DNA of 64,000 nucleotides from Rhyacophila brunnea (lineage: Eukaryota; Arthropoda; Insecta; Trichoptera; Rhyacophilidae): contig JAGYXB010000825.1 of NCBI GenBank assembly GCA_022495005.1, forward strand, positions 3,162,001 through 3,226,000, given 5' to 3'. The position numbers and the translations under genes were made by a program. The notes below the pieces were generated by a model. It was not told where the DNA came from, ran no database searches, and saw nothing but the letters and a program-made list of their open reading frames with translations. Position 1 is the first letter of the stretch, and every line of letters begins with the position of its first letter. Positions 10,490-21,602 of this stretch are shown piece by piece.

Positions 10490-11480
10490 TTATTAACTGT
10501 ACACATCTATGAAACTAACCCTCCTAACCACCGTATATGATAAAGCAAATGCATGTTTATTTATATATATATAAAAAAAAACAATTCAATAAAATGATTT
10601 CTTTCATTTGCGTACCTTATCAAATTGCTACTTACTAAGCTTTCTGTATAAATTGTAATAAAGATAACTCAGATATTTTATATGTACGAGATGCACAATG
10701 TTTTTATTATATTATTTATTTTGATTATACGTAATTTTGTGTATACATGCGTTAAACGTCCATTGTTCAAACCTATACATTGTATAATTTATTTATTCGA
10801 CAAACTCACTCGTTATTAAAACTGTTTAAAATTGTATAATAATTTCAATCACAAAATATTAAAAAAAAAATCATTAGCCAAGATTCACATCGGATTGTAT
10901 AAGTAATTAAAAAGGACAATGATCAAATATATTAAAATTAGTTTATGAATCACAGTTATTAAAAATAAATATTTTAGAGAACTCTCCTTTCGTGTACTGT
11001 GCTATACGTCGTTCGTATTTGCCCCATGAATAACTTAGGTTAAGTTATGCGATACTTTGTTACATTTTTGTTTGTTAAAGTCGCTCTGGGATTTCGTATC
11101 CCAACTCTTTTTTGTAAATCATTATTATTTTAAATTTTTGTCTTCTCAAATATTAAAATATTGTTTTACGTGTTGTAAGATAATACTGATTATATTGAAT
11201 GAATGGCATTTTAATTAAGCTTAACTTCACGTCAAGTTCTCTACTAAAAGCATTGGAGTTTGGTAATTTAATTTTCCTACAACGCATTTTATGCTTGTTA
11301 AGTTTGCCTTGTTTCGACGTTCTGTTTATCTTGTTTATTGGATATTGACATCCGCCTCGCGGGAACTTATGCACTGAAGAGGAAGGGAGACGACAATGGT
11401 AATACCTTAACCGGAAGAGTAGACGCGAACAAATTAGAACATTAATGAAAATAATGAAAATACGTTAGATTTGTGATTTT
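10490..11480. other. no recognisable gene
   Basis: AT-rich non-coding DNA. No repeat partner was found elsewhere in the window. Confidence 0.45.
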
Positions 11481-11489
11481 ATAACTACG

Positions 11490-11900
11490 CAGTATACATT
11501 GAAGTTAATGACCCCACCAAACTACACCCGCCCCGCACCACACCCAGTCTTAATCGGGCGTATCACGAACTCTACGTTTGGATGTGAAGCATCATTTTTT
11601 ATGACTGAGAATGTCTCAGGAGCAGTAACCCAAGACTAAGGTCGCCATGCACTCAAAGGTGCTTTGACTGAATTTACATGAGTTTAAGTTAAGAGTACCC
11701 ATGGGAGAAAAGAGCACGTAGAGGGAATATTAAAAAATGTAGTGAGTAACAAAAAGCTAATTCAAAATAATAAATGCAACTGATAAATATGCAACAGAAT
11801 TGGTCTTTGTAGCGACCAGGTTGGACGGTCTGATAGGCCCAACAGCTGGATGAACGTAGTATACATTTACAAAATACAAAATAATAAAACGATTAGACTT
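11490..11900 (-). repeat. R1/I-like LINE 3' end, truncated copy
   Basis: A minus-strand copy of the 3' part of the element at 14712-15300. The coded piece reads HPAVGPIRPSNLVATKTN, against QPAVEPIEPSDLVATKAN there. It is followed by the 3' UTR with CACTCAAAGGTGCTTTGACT and CCCGCCCCGCACCACACCC (plus strand). A UTR-only copy lies at 54890-55130. Confidence 0.7.
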
Positions 11901-12347
11901 CTTAAAAGTTTTATACTTTTTATAATTAGTTATACAATGGATCGAGAACGCCATCTATTAACGGAAATGACACAGCCATCATAGAGCGCTCCTAAAACGT
12001 AGTCGACCCGAGCAGCTCGCCGTTCTCTTTCAATATCTATTCCAAAAGTATCATGCTTTACTCAAAACTTAAATTAAAATACTGTTTTTTCATAGTGCCG
12101 TGTACTAACAACCAATCTATTTGCGCCATGATATAAACCATATAAATACCAACCTGTGTTTCCGTTAACGCTGCCCATCACATGTCACACACACGAAGCA
12201 ACCGTCTGAACATATCGGGGGTAAAAATTATAACGTCGAACCTTCCTCTGACAAAGGAACGACCATGAAGATAGTTTATAAAACAGTTTGGTGTATTAAG
12301 TTTCCAAAAAAAGTCCAAATATTGTTTTTGAAAAGCAGTTTATCAGT

Positions 12348-12852
12348 AAAGGCTCGATGAGATTGAGCTAAATACTTTACAAGCTGCTAGTCGACGAGTT
12401 TTAAAGCGGGCGAGTCAGCTAGTGCGATTGTGATGATGATATACAAAACTTTCTACTCGCTCAGAAGTCAACAAGCTTGCGAGTTGAAACCATATGTTGT
12501 TTCTTTAATTTACGGTGAATGTAAATAAAAGTTCATTGGGATTTACGCCAGACCCCAATATTCAAAGGGTACATAGGATATTATACTTTATGCATCTTAA
12601 AATGTCATTTTTGGTACTATTTTATTGAGTAGTTTGTTTTTTTACCGGCAGGTTCGCCACTACTGCGTAATCGCAGATCGGCCCACACGCCAGCGAGTAG
12701 CGAGTAAAGTAGCCCAGCTATCAACTTCTCTCGGTAGATTGTTTACAATCTGCTTGTTAGCTAGTTCGATGATGACACTGGGCGAGTTTACAAATAGATT
12801 GTTAATTCGCTGGCTTGTAGCATGTAAAGTATCTCAATGTCATCGAGCCTTT
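12348..12852. mobile_element. MITE family G, copy 1
   Basis: The ends are inverted: AAAGGCTCGATGA on the left and TCATCGAGCCTTT on the right, followed inward by TTGAG..TACTTTACA in both arms. The interior holds further inverted motifs around GCGAGTAAAGTAGCCC and TCTCGGTAGA. A relative lies at 33569-33975. No target duplication is evident. Confidence 0.6.
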
Positions 12853-12953
12853 AGCAATCGTGATATAAAATTATATAATTGCTTTTTTATTGTTTATTGT
12901 CAATTTAAATTTAAAAAAAATTGATAATATAATTGTTTTTTATAAATTTATTT

Positions 12954-13232
12954 TTATGTTTTTTGTTCACTTTCCCGCCGGGCTAAAATTTCAAAAGCGC
13001 ATCGCTCTGCAAATAAGTATTCCCCGAGGGTGCATTGAGTCCTTTTTCTTCTGAAGTTTTGGGCAATATTTCTACTGACTTTACTCTTTGCGCCGTGTCT
13101 TCGCCTAACACGGCCATGCGATTTATTCTGCTCCTCGTGATTCATTATGTGCACTCTATAAAATAAATCATCCCTAGTGTTATATTTCTCTCGTATTAGT
13201 TGACGCAGTATATCTGCAGGTCGTGGGATCAT
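12954..13232 (-). CDS. hypothetical 92-codon basic ORF
   Basis: The frame starts MIPRPADILRQLIREKYN and runs through a basic stretch (SHGRVRRRHGAKSKV) to ...ARRESEQKT and stop. It is richer in GC than its flanks. Just upstream (13243-13260) is a pyrimidine-rich TTGTTTTAG that could be a splice acceptor. Just after the stop is AATAAA, so a last exon is conceivable. I recognise no family, and no neighbouring exon was found. A transposon fragment or chance frame beside MITE 12348-12852 is equally possible. Confidence 0.25.
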   Translation of the reverse strand: MIPRPADILRQLIREKYNTRDDLFYRVHIMNHEEQNKSHGRVRRRHGAKSKVSRNIAQNFRRKRTQCTLGEYLFAERCAFEILARRESEQKT

Positions 13233-13649
13233 TAATTAAACTAAAACAAATTATAAAAATACAAGAATTCTATATGCCGGAAACGGTATATTAGGTTGAG
13301 TTGAACATGATCATATATATACGTACCACAGCTTCTAATAAAGTACATCAAAATATCTCGACACAATTTTTAACAAAATTAAACACTTAATTATTTTATC
13401 ATGTCAGTTCCTTAGTTGGACCACAATATGGAAACCTATCGCTTACCAGTATTCTTGCGTATTTTCAGGTAATGCCATTATCCCATGGCTCCACCGTGTA
13501 TTTAAATATTGACATCGTTTTCGTTAATTGCGTCCACAGAAATTGAATCCTTATATTATGCTTTTCAGATAACTTAAGGTTAGGTTAGGTTATTATGCGT
13601 AGCAAAAATACTCACCCTCTATCTAACGCTTTCTTTTAAATATATTTTT

Positions 13650-13935
13650 TAATGGATTTAAGTTTTGTTCTATTACATTTAAGTCGTTTTTGCGACTCGG
13701 GTTTCGTCTTTTGGCATCTTCAAGCACTCACCAAAAGGCAAATACACACTAATAACGAATACAGTTAACTCTAACTTATATAACAAATTTATACAATAAA
13801 GTAGGTAAAAACTTTATCACCTACGTATTAAGTCAATGATCACAATAAAAATATAACAAACACATTATGAATATTTGAAGTGTTTGTAAAAACTCTCTAC
13901 CTTATCACTAATAATACACTCGATAAGCGTTTTTA
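13650..13935 (+). repeat. repeat family F, copy 1
   Basis: One of three copies of a block containing TTAATGGATTTAAGTTTTGT, CGGGTTTCGTCTTTTGGCAT, CTTCAAGCACTCACC and GTAAAAACTTTATCACCTA. The others are at 50400-50700 (same strand) and 56335-56560 (opposite strand). Non-coding; class unknown. Confidence 0.65.
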
Positions 13936-14711
13936 CCCACTTATTGTAGTTTAAATTCAAATTCCATCACGTAATTTCGGTCGATAGTATTAATAATAAA
14001 TATATATGTTTTATCACAATTTACTAAACCATAAAAAATATATTACTCATATTTGAAATTAAAATGAAAATAGTAAAATGTATTTTATTACTAATTTTTG
14101 ATATTGATTTAGTCATTAGTACCTATATAAATTTATTCTATATAATATTATATATTTCAAATAAAGTTTGGCATACCTGTTCAACGCGGGACTAAAATGT
14201 CCACCGCAGCAAGTTGGCATTTTCTCATTCAAATTTGGCACTGATTCTATGAAATGTGCAAAAAAAAAACAATAAATGTAGATTTCGTCGAGGAGTTGCC
14301 TTAGCAGTAAAATAAATATCAACTGGCCAAAATTTATACCTACTCTTTGGGATTAAAAGATTAAAGAATATAAACTCAGTTGCAGTTGTATGGTCCATCG
14401 ACGTGGCTGAATTATTATGCATTTAAATCGCTACTGAGGATATTTCGTATTCAGTATTTTTTTAAATTGATTACTTTTACATACTATATTATGAATTTTG
14501 CCAGTAGAGTAAATCCGGCTTTTGTAAAGAAAAATCGTCACAGTCAATTTAAAAAAAAAAAAACATGCTCACGGTCGGCTTCAAACCACAATCAGCTCTT
14601 GGGTTTTGTACCAATTGTACCATCGGCGTCGAAAACCTGGTAGCGAAAGTAGGACGCTTCTACCAAGGGCAGGCACACATATTTGTTCTTTCCGAATAAA
14701 CAATGGTGATT

Positions 14712-15300
14712 TGATATAACCAAATTGACTCCTGACAGTCCTGACCACTACACCAGTCAGTTTTTGATAGGCCATGGTGGATTTGCTGCTAAGCTTTATG
14801 AGCTTGCACTTGTTACCCGGCCAACATGTCCATGTGACGGAGAACTACAGGATGCAAAGCACATCCTTTGAAAATATCCGAGAATGTGCTCCGAGAGGAA
14901 AGATGATTAAGTCGGTCCAACCAGCTGTTGAGCCCATCGAGCCGTCCGACCTGGTCGCCACAAAGGCCAATTATATTCCATTTAAAATTTTGTGGCGTAT
15001 TATTGCTGATGTGAAGATCTCTTCACATAATTTTGTTTATCCGTATTCTTTTAGTTTTGTTTTTTGTATCTTATATATCATTAAATTAATTTATTTATGT
15101 TATTTCCATGCCTTTCTCTCCCATGGCAGTTTTTAATAAATTAAGTCTTTCAGTAAATTCAGTCAAAGCTCACTTGAGACTGCTGATGCTTCACATCTCA
15201 ACGTAGGGCCTTGTGATACGCTCGATTAACACCGAGTGTGTCGCGGGGCGGGTTGGTTTGTAGGGGTCTATGTTTGTGTTGTACCATTGAGACCGTGGTA
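14712..15300 (+). pseudogene. R1/I-like LINE ORF2 C-terminus and 3' UTR
   Basis: The plus-strand frame reads DHYTSQFLIGHGGFAAKLYE, then CPCDGELQDAKHIL and, after an in-frame TGA, KYPRMCSERKD. The SQFL.GHG and CPCDG...KHIL...(C)P blocks are the conserved C-terminal region of R1/I-type LINEs. The coding part decays into VQPAVEPIEPSDLVATKA in another frame, and a 3' UTR ends near 15300. Stops and frame changes show it is dead. Truncated copies of the tail lie at 11490 and 54890. Confidence 0.7.
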
Positions 15301-15662
15301 AATATGATTAATAGGACACTTAGTACTTACAATTATGTACCTACTTGATATGGACAAGAAGACGGATGCGGTGAATAAGGTGAATTTTTTTGATTATTTT
15401 AAATATTAATATTATATATTATTATATTTAATAATATATAAAAATCACCTGTTGATACTTGTGTTTCATAAAACTTCGCCGAAATCGGCGAGATATTGAT
15501 AGAGTGAAATTTTTCGAAGAGTCTATGTGCCGTGGTTGGGTTATCGTTGCAAGCTTAACCTTATTAATAACATTACTTAAACTATGTAGGAAAGACGTAT
15601 ATGTTATTATTATTATTATTTTATTTATATTTATTTATATTTATTATTTTTTTCATAATTTT

Positions 15663-16400
15663 GGGGGAACATGCTCAGCGTACCTACATCAAAATGGAGC
15701 TTTTATGCTATTTTCAAAGCATGATTCTGGACATTCCTTAAACGTTGTAATTTTGAAGCCTTATTATCCTTTATATTTATTTTAAACATTTGATGACTGC
15801 ATAAAGTATTTTTATTACATAAAATAGTATTCTTCTAAACCTCTCGCTCAAATGTTTTAGAATATAGTCTAATATAGAATATTTCAGTACATCCATGTGA
15901 AGTGGTGTTAAGATTTTTTATATTTATTAATTTTTAAAAGCATTTATAAAACCATTAGTAAAATTTATGTCGACATTATAATAGTAAAATATTTACAATA
16001 AAATTGTTTATTGATAATCTCTGTGATCCCAAATTTGACAAGAATTAGGCATTTTATTATTTAAAAATGGGCAAGATTTACACATGTAAAGATAATTTTA
16101 AAGATATTGATTATAAGCTATGTCTTTGACCATTCAAATATGATAAACATTATACGAATAATGTTTGCTTTATTATAATTATTGACCTAAGAATAAGGTA
16201 GTATTTTTTTGAAATACGCCATTTCTATTGCCATTTTCCAGTGGCTAAGCTACAAATATACGGCCGTAGCTATAAATTGACAAATGATAAATGAAGTAGG
16301 AAATAAGATTATGTTAACGCGCGTGTTTGAACATGTACCTAACCGAAATTTTTTTTTTTTAAAAAAGCTCCATTTTGACGTACGCTGAGCATGTGGGCCG
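15663..16400. mobile_element. TTAA foldback family, copy 1 (one arm mostly deleted)
   Basis: The left end ACATGCTCAGCGTAC matches inverted GTACGCTGAGCATGT on the right, with about 35 bp of terminal inversion. TTAA follows on the right; the left flank is degenerate. The interior corresponds to one arm of the palindrome at 52949-54341: it contains CTCTGTGATCCCAAATTTGA, ACGGCCGTAGC and CGCGTGTTTGAACATGTACC. It is a single-arm derivative. Confidence 0.75.
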
Positions 16401-16437
16401 TTAACGACCACAACATATTATTATTATTTACTTTACT

Positions 16438-17025
16438 TGAGGATGTATGGATACTATCCGTGGCTTTATCCAACTGACTTTCTCTTAGGCATGCTTACAT
16501 ACTGCAGTCTGCAATTTAAAAGAAATCTTTATTTAACTACCTATTTATTTCAACTTATACGAGGTATAAATGAGAACTCTGCCATTGAGTGGCAGTGTTG
16601 ACCTGTGTATCTCTGATAACTATCTTAGAAATATAGAGTATCAGTTGTTTATTCTCCAAAGGTGCAGAACCAACCTGCCACTGGTAATGCCAATTGGGAG
16701 GGCGATAACTATGTTCAACGAAATTGCTTCGGGTGTTGATATATTCCACCTACGTGAGGATGAGTATAGTTGGACGTTGTTTTATAAATTCTTAAAATAG
16801 GGTCTGTTTAACTCATCCGGTGTACTTTCTTGTACCTATCTAATTTATATTTTTTGTATTTACACATTTCTAATGTTTAATAACTTTATTTAATACTGGT
16901 CTATCTCTTTTTTTATGTAATACTGTTTTATATTTCTTTGTTTCTAAATGTCATGTTGTGAACGTCTTAAACTTATAATTTGTAATGTCCACAATATGTT
17001 AAAAATAAAAATAAATTGAATTATA
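16438..17025 (+). pseudogene. Jockey/CR1-like LINE 3' fragment, copy 2
   Basis: Matches the C-terminal end of the LINE at 7552-10330 in opposite orientation: YYPWLYPTDFLLGMLTYC, then CISDNYLRNIEYQLFILQ, NLPLVMPIGRAITMFNEIA and DEYSWTLFYKFLK with a stop at 16800. A 3' UTR and a short ATTGAA-type tail near 17020 follow. It is 5'-truncated, as is common for LINEs, and frame-disrupted at about 16565. It starts about 35 bp beyond the foldback element at 15663-16400. Confidence 0.8.
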
Positions 17026-17190
17026 TTATTGTAAAAGTCGTCGTGTTAAAATTGAGAATAAAGCCATATATGGTATGAGATGACCGTGGGTATAACACTT
17101 TTTCAATTTTAATATTTTACCAATAAGTATAAATTTTTTCAATATATTTTATATATTTTTTTAAATATATTATAATATTAAATTAGATGA

Positions 17191-17432
17191 CACCCACGGT
17201 GGCCGCGCGGCTTAAGCGTTGGACTATCACGCCGTGGGTCTCAGGTTCGAATCCTGGGTCTGGCAAGTACACATATTGTTTTTCAATTTGTATGTAAGTC
17301 AGGGTATGGACCTATTAGGTTGAGCAAGTGGCTGACATCCATTTCTCGTAAAAAACAAAAAATCTGTTAATACAAACTTCTACTTTGTGGATGCCCATAT
17401 GATCCTATTACGATCGGACATGGTCGAAAAAA
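17191..17432 (+). mobile_element. tRNA-derived SINE with perfect 10-bp TSD
   Basis: The head has A-box GTGGCCGCGCGGCTTAAGCG and B-box GGTTCGAATCC, pol III promoter elements of tRNA origin. The body includes GGTTGAGCAAGTGGCTGACA and CCATTTCTCGTAAAA, and the tail is GGTCGAAAAAAA. It is flanked by AATTAGATGA at 17181-17190 and 17433-17442, an exact duplication that marks a young insertion. Family copies lie at 21019, 38325, 46014 and 48668. Confidence 0.9.
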
Positions 17433-17442
17433 AATTAGATGA

Positions 17443-19500
17443 AACTTGAAGATAATATATAATGGACGCATTGACAACATCATTACGGATATATCTGATG
17501 TACCGAATAATATGGCTTTATTCTCATGATACTATTTTATGACATTAAATATAATATATTTTAAAGTAGGTAATCAAATAAATATTAATTTATAAAATGA
17601 GAAAAGATAAGGAATCATAATGGCACATAATGTCTTTCGTAGTATACAAGAAAGATACCATCAATTCTTCATTTTCGACTTCCACCCAGCACCTTCCAAA
17701 ACTGGACAAAAGTATGTCCGAAAAGAAAATGAAAAACAAAACGGTTCACTTCTGCCACGTACGCACACATATTTATTTTGTTTTCAAATAATAAAAAACC
17801 CATGTTTTTATGCAAGGAATTTGTGTGTATGCTATCCAACCTTTACTTTTTTATATACACACCCTTCGGACAGTGATTGAGTGCATCCCTAAAATGATTA
17901 TCATGGAGTGGAATCGTGAAAAATATCAATATTTAGCTGGGTCGCACATACAAACTCGTCACTACTACCACATGTCGAATTGGTCGATGCTATTTTTTAT
18001 TGAAAAACTCGTTTGCACCGCAGAGCATTTAATTATCGTTAATTATCACATTTAAATAATAAGCTAATTTTATCGAAAGTCCAACTAATGAGGGCACAAC
18101 AGCTGCGCCGTCAGCGCTGAAAAGGTTTCGCATGCAATATATTTCGAAGTACCTACACAGCAAAAATGTCGCTTGTATGTAGCTTTATATTTTAATTCAC
18201 CGGTGCCATGTATATAATATATAGTCCATACTAATTTACAGCGCGCAAGTCGCCTTTCAAACTAGTACAGTAAGTAGTACACATGATCGGCGCACGACTT
18301 CGGAGGGTCTGTCATTCTCTGATCACGAGAGAGAAAAAACGAAATCACATGTTAGGTTAAGAAATATCCTTTAATTAAATAATGCATTAGTATATTTCTA
18401 ACTGATAATGAATTCACCTAATATTTCCGGAAATACAAATCACTGCTGTTTTGTCAGATGTACAATGAAGTTTATCCGCTTTGACATATGAGGTTGTGTC
18501 GGGAGGTTACACGGCTGTGTACACGGGGGAGACTTGCAACATAACTGGCGGTAGCTGTCAGTGATGATTTAGGGCTTTGTTGATGTCTAGTTGAATTTCA
18601 GTGTGCATTACGCCTTATAGAGCCTACATTTTCAAATATTACCTACTATACAGTACGAGTAATTTATACTTTAATACACATTAAAACGATTATGCATATA
18701 TTAAAATAAATAATCGAAACTGCGTTTCACTATAAAATAATACATATTGTATATTATATTATAGATTACAACATATTTCTGGACTGATGAGATTTTTACT
18801 AATTCATAGTTTTAATATTTTTTATATTTATTTAAAAAAAACATCGATTTTTATTATAACATAAATGTGTATAACTTGAAATCCTTAAAATATTAAAACT
18901 CTGAATTCGTCAAAAATCTCTTAGGTAAAGACATCGCCTTAATCGTTTGACATTAAACTTGATTACTTAACTATTAAATATACCAAAGTTAAACAAAGCA
19001 CTGTCGTTAAAAAATATTAAATCTAATGGTGGTGTCGGAAATTAAAATTGAACTGTGATTAAATAGTTTGCGTTTTTGTTTTGTGTTTACAATATTATTA
19101 ACTTATTAAAATACACAGAGAAGTCTACGCAAATCACCCGAGGGACGCCTATCTACTATCGTAGGGCGAAAAATCAAAATTTCTATCTAAGTTTGCCAGT
19201 GGGGTATTATACTGAAAAGTTTTTCGATTAAGTACTAAATATGTTTTGGTTGTTTAGGCAGTGAAATTTGTTTGCCAAGTTATTTAAGCCAGGCCACCTA
19301 CATAAGCACGATAAAATATGGACGGAACAATAAAATATCAATTGCCGACACTGAAATGTTTTTATTATAAATATAAATGGTTTATTAAAAACGTTCAAGT
19401 GGATAATTAGTTTTTCTCTTTTGGTCATGTCCGCTCCTAAGCAGTGTTACTAGTTGTTCATTGCTTTAATACTTACATTTTAATGCGGCACTATGTAAAA
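17443..19500. other. no recognisable gene
   Basis: Two overlapping short plus-strand frames (17620-17880, 17810-18055) have no recognisable domain. The patch at about 18460-18600 is more GC-rich, but I could not assign it. The rest is AT-rich non-coding DNA. Confidence 0.4.
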
Positions 19501-19520
19501 CTTCTTCTCCTTTCACCCTG

Positions 19521-19857
19521 TCACGTCCCAACATTGGTGCATAGGGCAAGCACAAGTTGGCGCCACTTCCCTCGGTCCATCGCCAACTCCTGTGCCTCCC
19601 GCCATGTCAGACCTGCAGCACGTAGGTCGCTTTTGTAGCATCGCTGCAGGGTGATGGAGGGCCGGCCACGGCGACGGAACCCTTGAGGCTGTGCCACAAG
19701 GGTACGAAGTGCCGCACTCTTTGGCGGCATCCGGAATACATGTCCCAGCCACGTGAATCGTCTCTTCGTGATAATTTCAATCACCGAAGGCTGTTGTGTC
19801 TGCTCACGAACTCGGATATTTGTAACGCGGTCGTACCAATGTACCCCTAAAACTACT
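19521..19857 (-). pseudogene. LINE ORF2 C-terminal fragment
   Basis: The minus-strand frame reads VREQTQQPSVIEIITKRR, FTWLGHVFRMPPKSAALR, RRRGRPSITLQRCYKSDLRA and AMDRGKWRQLVLAL before the stop. The pattern 'R.W.GHV.RM ... RGRP ... D.L...G......A.DR..WR' is the usual C-terminus of endonuclease/RT-type LINE proteins in insects. Only this end survives. Confidence 0.75.
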
Positions 19858-20626
19858 GGTAGTTTTAATTTTTATAATATGGATACATTAATTTGAAGGC
19901 TGGATTACAAAAAGAACATTCACAGTCAGAGTATTTTGCAGGAGAGCAAAAAAATACTTAATAAAATCTCTTCTTTGTGAATTATGAATTAAATTTTTTT
20001 AATGTGATACTACACAATATTATGTGCTTATTTTTAAATAAGAAATAATAATAATTAGATCTTTTAAATTACCTATCAGAAAAAAATATGTAATATACAG
20101 AATGTCATTTGAAATAATTAACATTATGTATTATTTGTAGAAATTATTTTGTCAAATGATTTTTTTTGCTGGAATCAAAAAAACTTTAACAAATTTTAAC
20201 TCATGTCATGGACAGTTTTTGAAAAAATGGTAAATGAAAGCGTAGAGACAACATTTTTGTAAAACAAACTGACATATAAATCTCAAATATAAAAAAAAAA
20301 ACTGACATGTTGTTTTTGTAATCCATCCTTCATATTTTATTAACAAACACGTAACTGTTTTTTTACGTTTGTTTATTGTTGCAATAGTGTGACTCGACTA
20401 CACAAATTATAATAAATATATATTACATTTTAATCATATAATCTTCACAGTTATTGGAAATCGAGTGAATTTGTTTTGTTCTCTTGCATTGATTGTATCA
20501 AGCACTCATTGGAAAAAAAACAGTTTTTATTTAGCTACAGGATTAAATCAGAGAGATTAAGTGATGACAACTCTAACAATCGGATGATCGTGTGTGATTT
20601 ATGAAAGTAATAATAAATATAACACT

Positions 20627-20991
20627 CAGTGTCGAAGGGTGGAGGTAGTCTGTTAAGATTCGACATAAATAGCGCACACTAAGCTTTGTCAGTCACACAT
20701 ATTTGTTTTCATTGAACTAATAATACAATTTGCAGATGGTGCTTGTTAGTTTTTAAAATTTAATTAAGCCCCGCCTAAACCAAACGATATTAGTTTAGGT
20801 ATACTATGAGTGATCGGAAAAAATAGTGCATCATTATTTGTTTTCGTTAAATTAAGAATACGTATTACAGATGGTGTAAAAATATTCTTCTGTCTATAAA
20901 ATATCTAAAATAATGTATAGTTTATTGGCATAATTTTAGATATTTTGTGCTATATGTATTTCGTACAGCCTACCTCCACTCTTCGCCACTT
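20627..20991. mobile_element. short hAT-like MITE, related ends
   Basis: The left end CAGTGTCGAAGGGTGGAGGT and the right end CTACCTCCACTCTTCGCCAC are inverted copies. They resemble the CAGTGGCGAAGG ends of the elements at 42511 and 54627. The flanking 8-mers no longer match, so the insertion is older or the ends are mutated. Confidence 0.6.
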
Positions 20992-21018
20992 GATAAGTAC
21001 GTATCGTTTAATATATAT

Positions 21019-21262
21019 TTTTTGACCATTTCCGATCATAAGAATATCATATAGGCATCCACAGAGTGGAGGTTTGTATTAACAGATTTTCGTTTTTAGG
21101 AGAAATAGATGTTAGCGACTTAGGTACTCAACCTATTTAGTTCATACTATGACTCCAAATACACGTTGAAAAACAATATGTGTATTTGCAAGACCGATTC
21201 GAACTTGGGACCTATGATATTATAAGCCGACGTTTTGGGCGCTCAGTTATCGTGGGAGTTTT
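21019..21262 (-). mobile_element. tRNA-derived SINE, copy 2
   Basis: A minus-strand copy of the 17191 family. The head contains AAGTTCGAATCGG (B box) and CACGATAACTGAGCGC, the body GGTTGAGTACC and CATCTATTTCTCC, and the 3' end GGTCAAAAAATAT. It lies just outside the large inverted structure that begins at 21603. Confidence 0.8.
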
Positions 21263-21602
21263 TGAAGTTATACTTCTTTTGGCGCGTTTGGGAAATCAGA
21301 TCGGAGTATATTTTTGGCGTGTGACATGTAACACATAATTTATTTTTTCTAACCTTCTTCTTCTTTTCAAACCACCGATTGTTCGGTTATCAGCGGAACG
21401 CACTACTTTTACGCCTTTATGATACTGCAATCTTGACGATTATACAGTATAATATTATAGTTTAGAATTGTTTCGTTGCCTAGGTAGCGAATTTATTATT
21501 GTTGGCCATTTGCAATTCCTTACGTAAACAAACGATTAAACGTAAAGCTGACAGTTGGTACTTTAAAAATAAAAACAACAAGAAAGCATTATATAATTTA
21601 GT

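Noticed and set aside
13570..13592. Telomere-like TTAGG repeats (also CCTAA at about 56945)
   Set aside because: Only two to three units each; expected by chance in AT-rich DNA.
14735..14775. tRNA A-box-like CTGGTGTAGTGGTCAGG on the minus strand
   Set aside because: The plus strand of the same bases codes for the conserved SQFLIGHG block of an R1/I-like LINE, and no B box lies at tRNA spacing.
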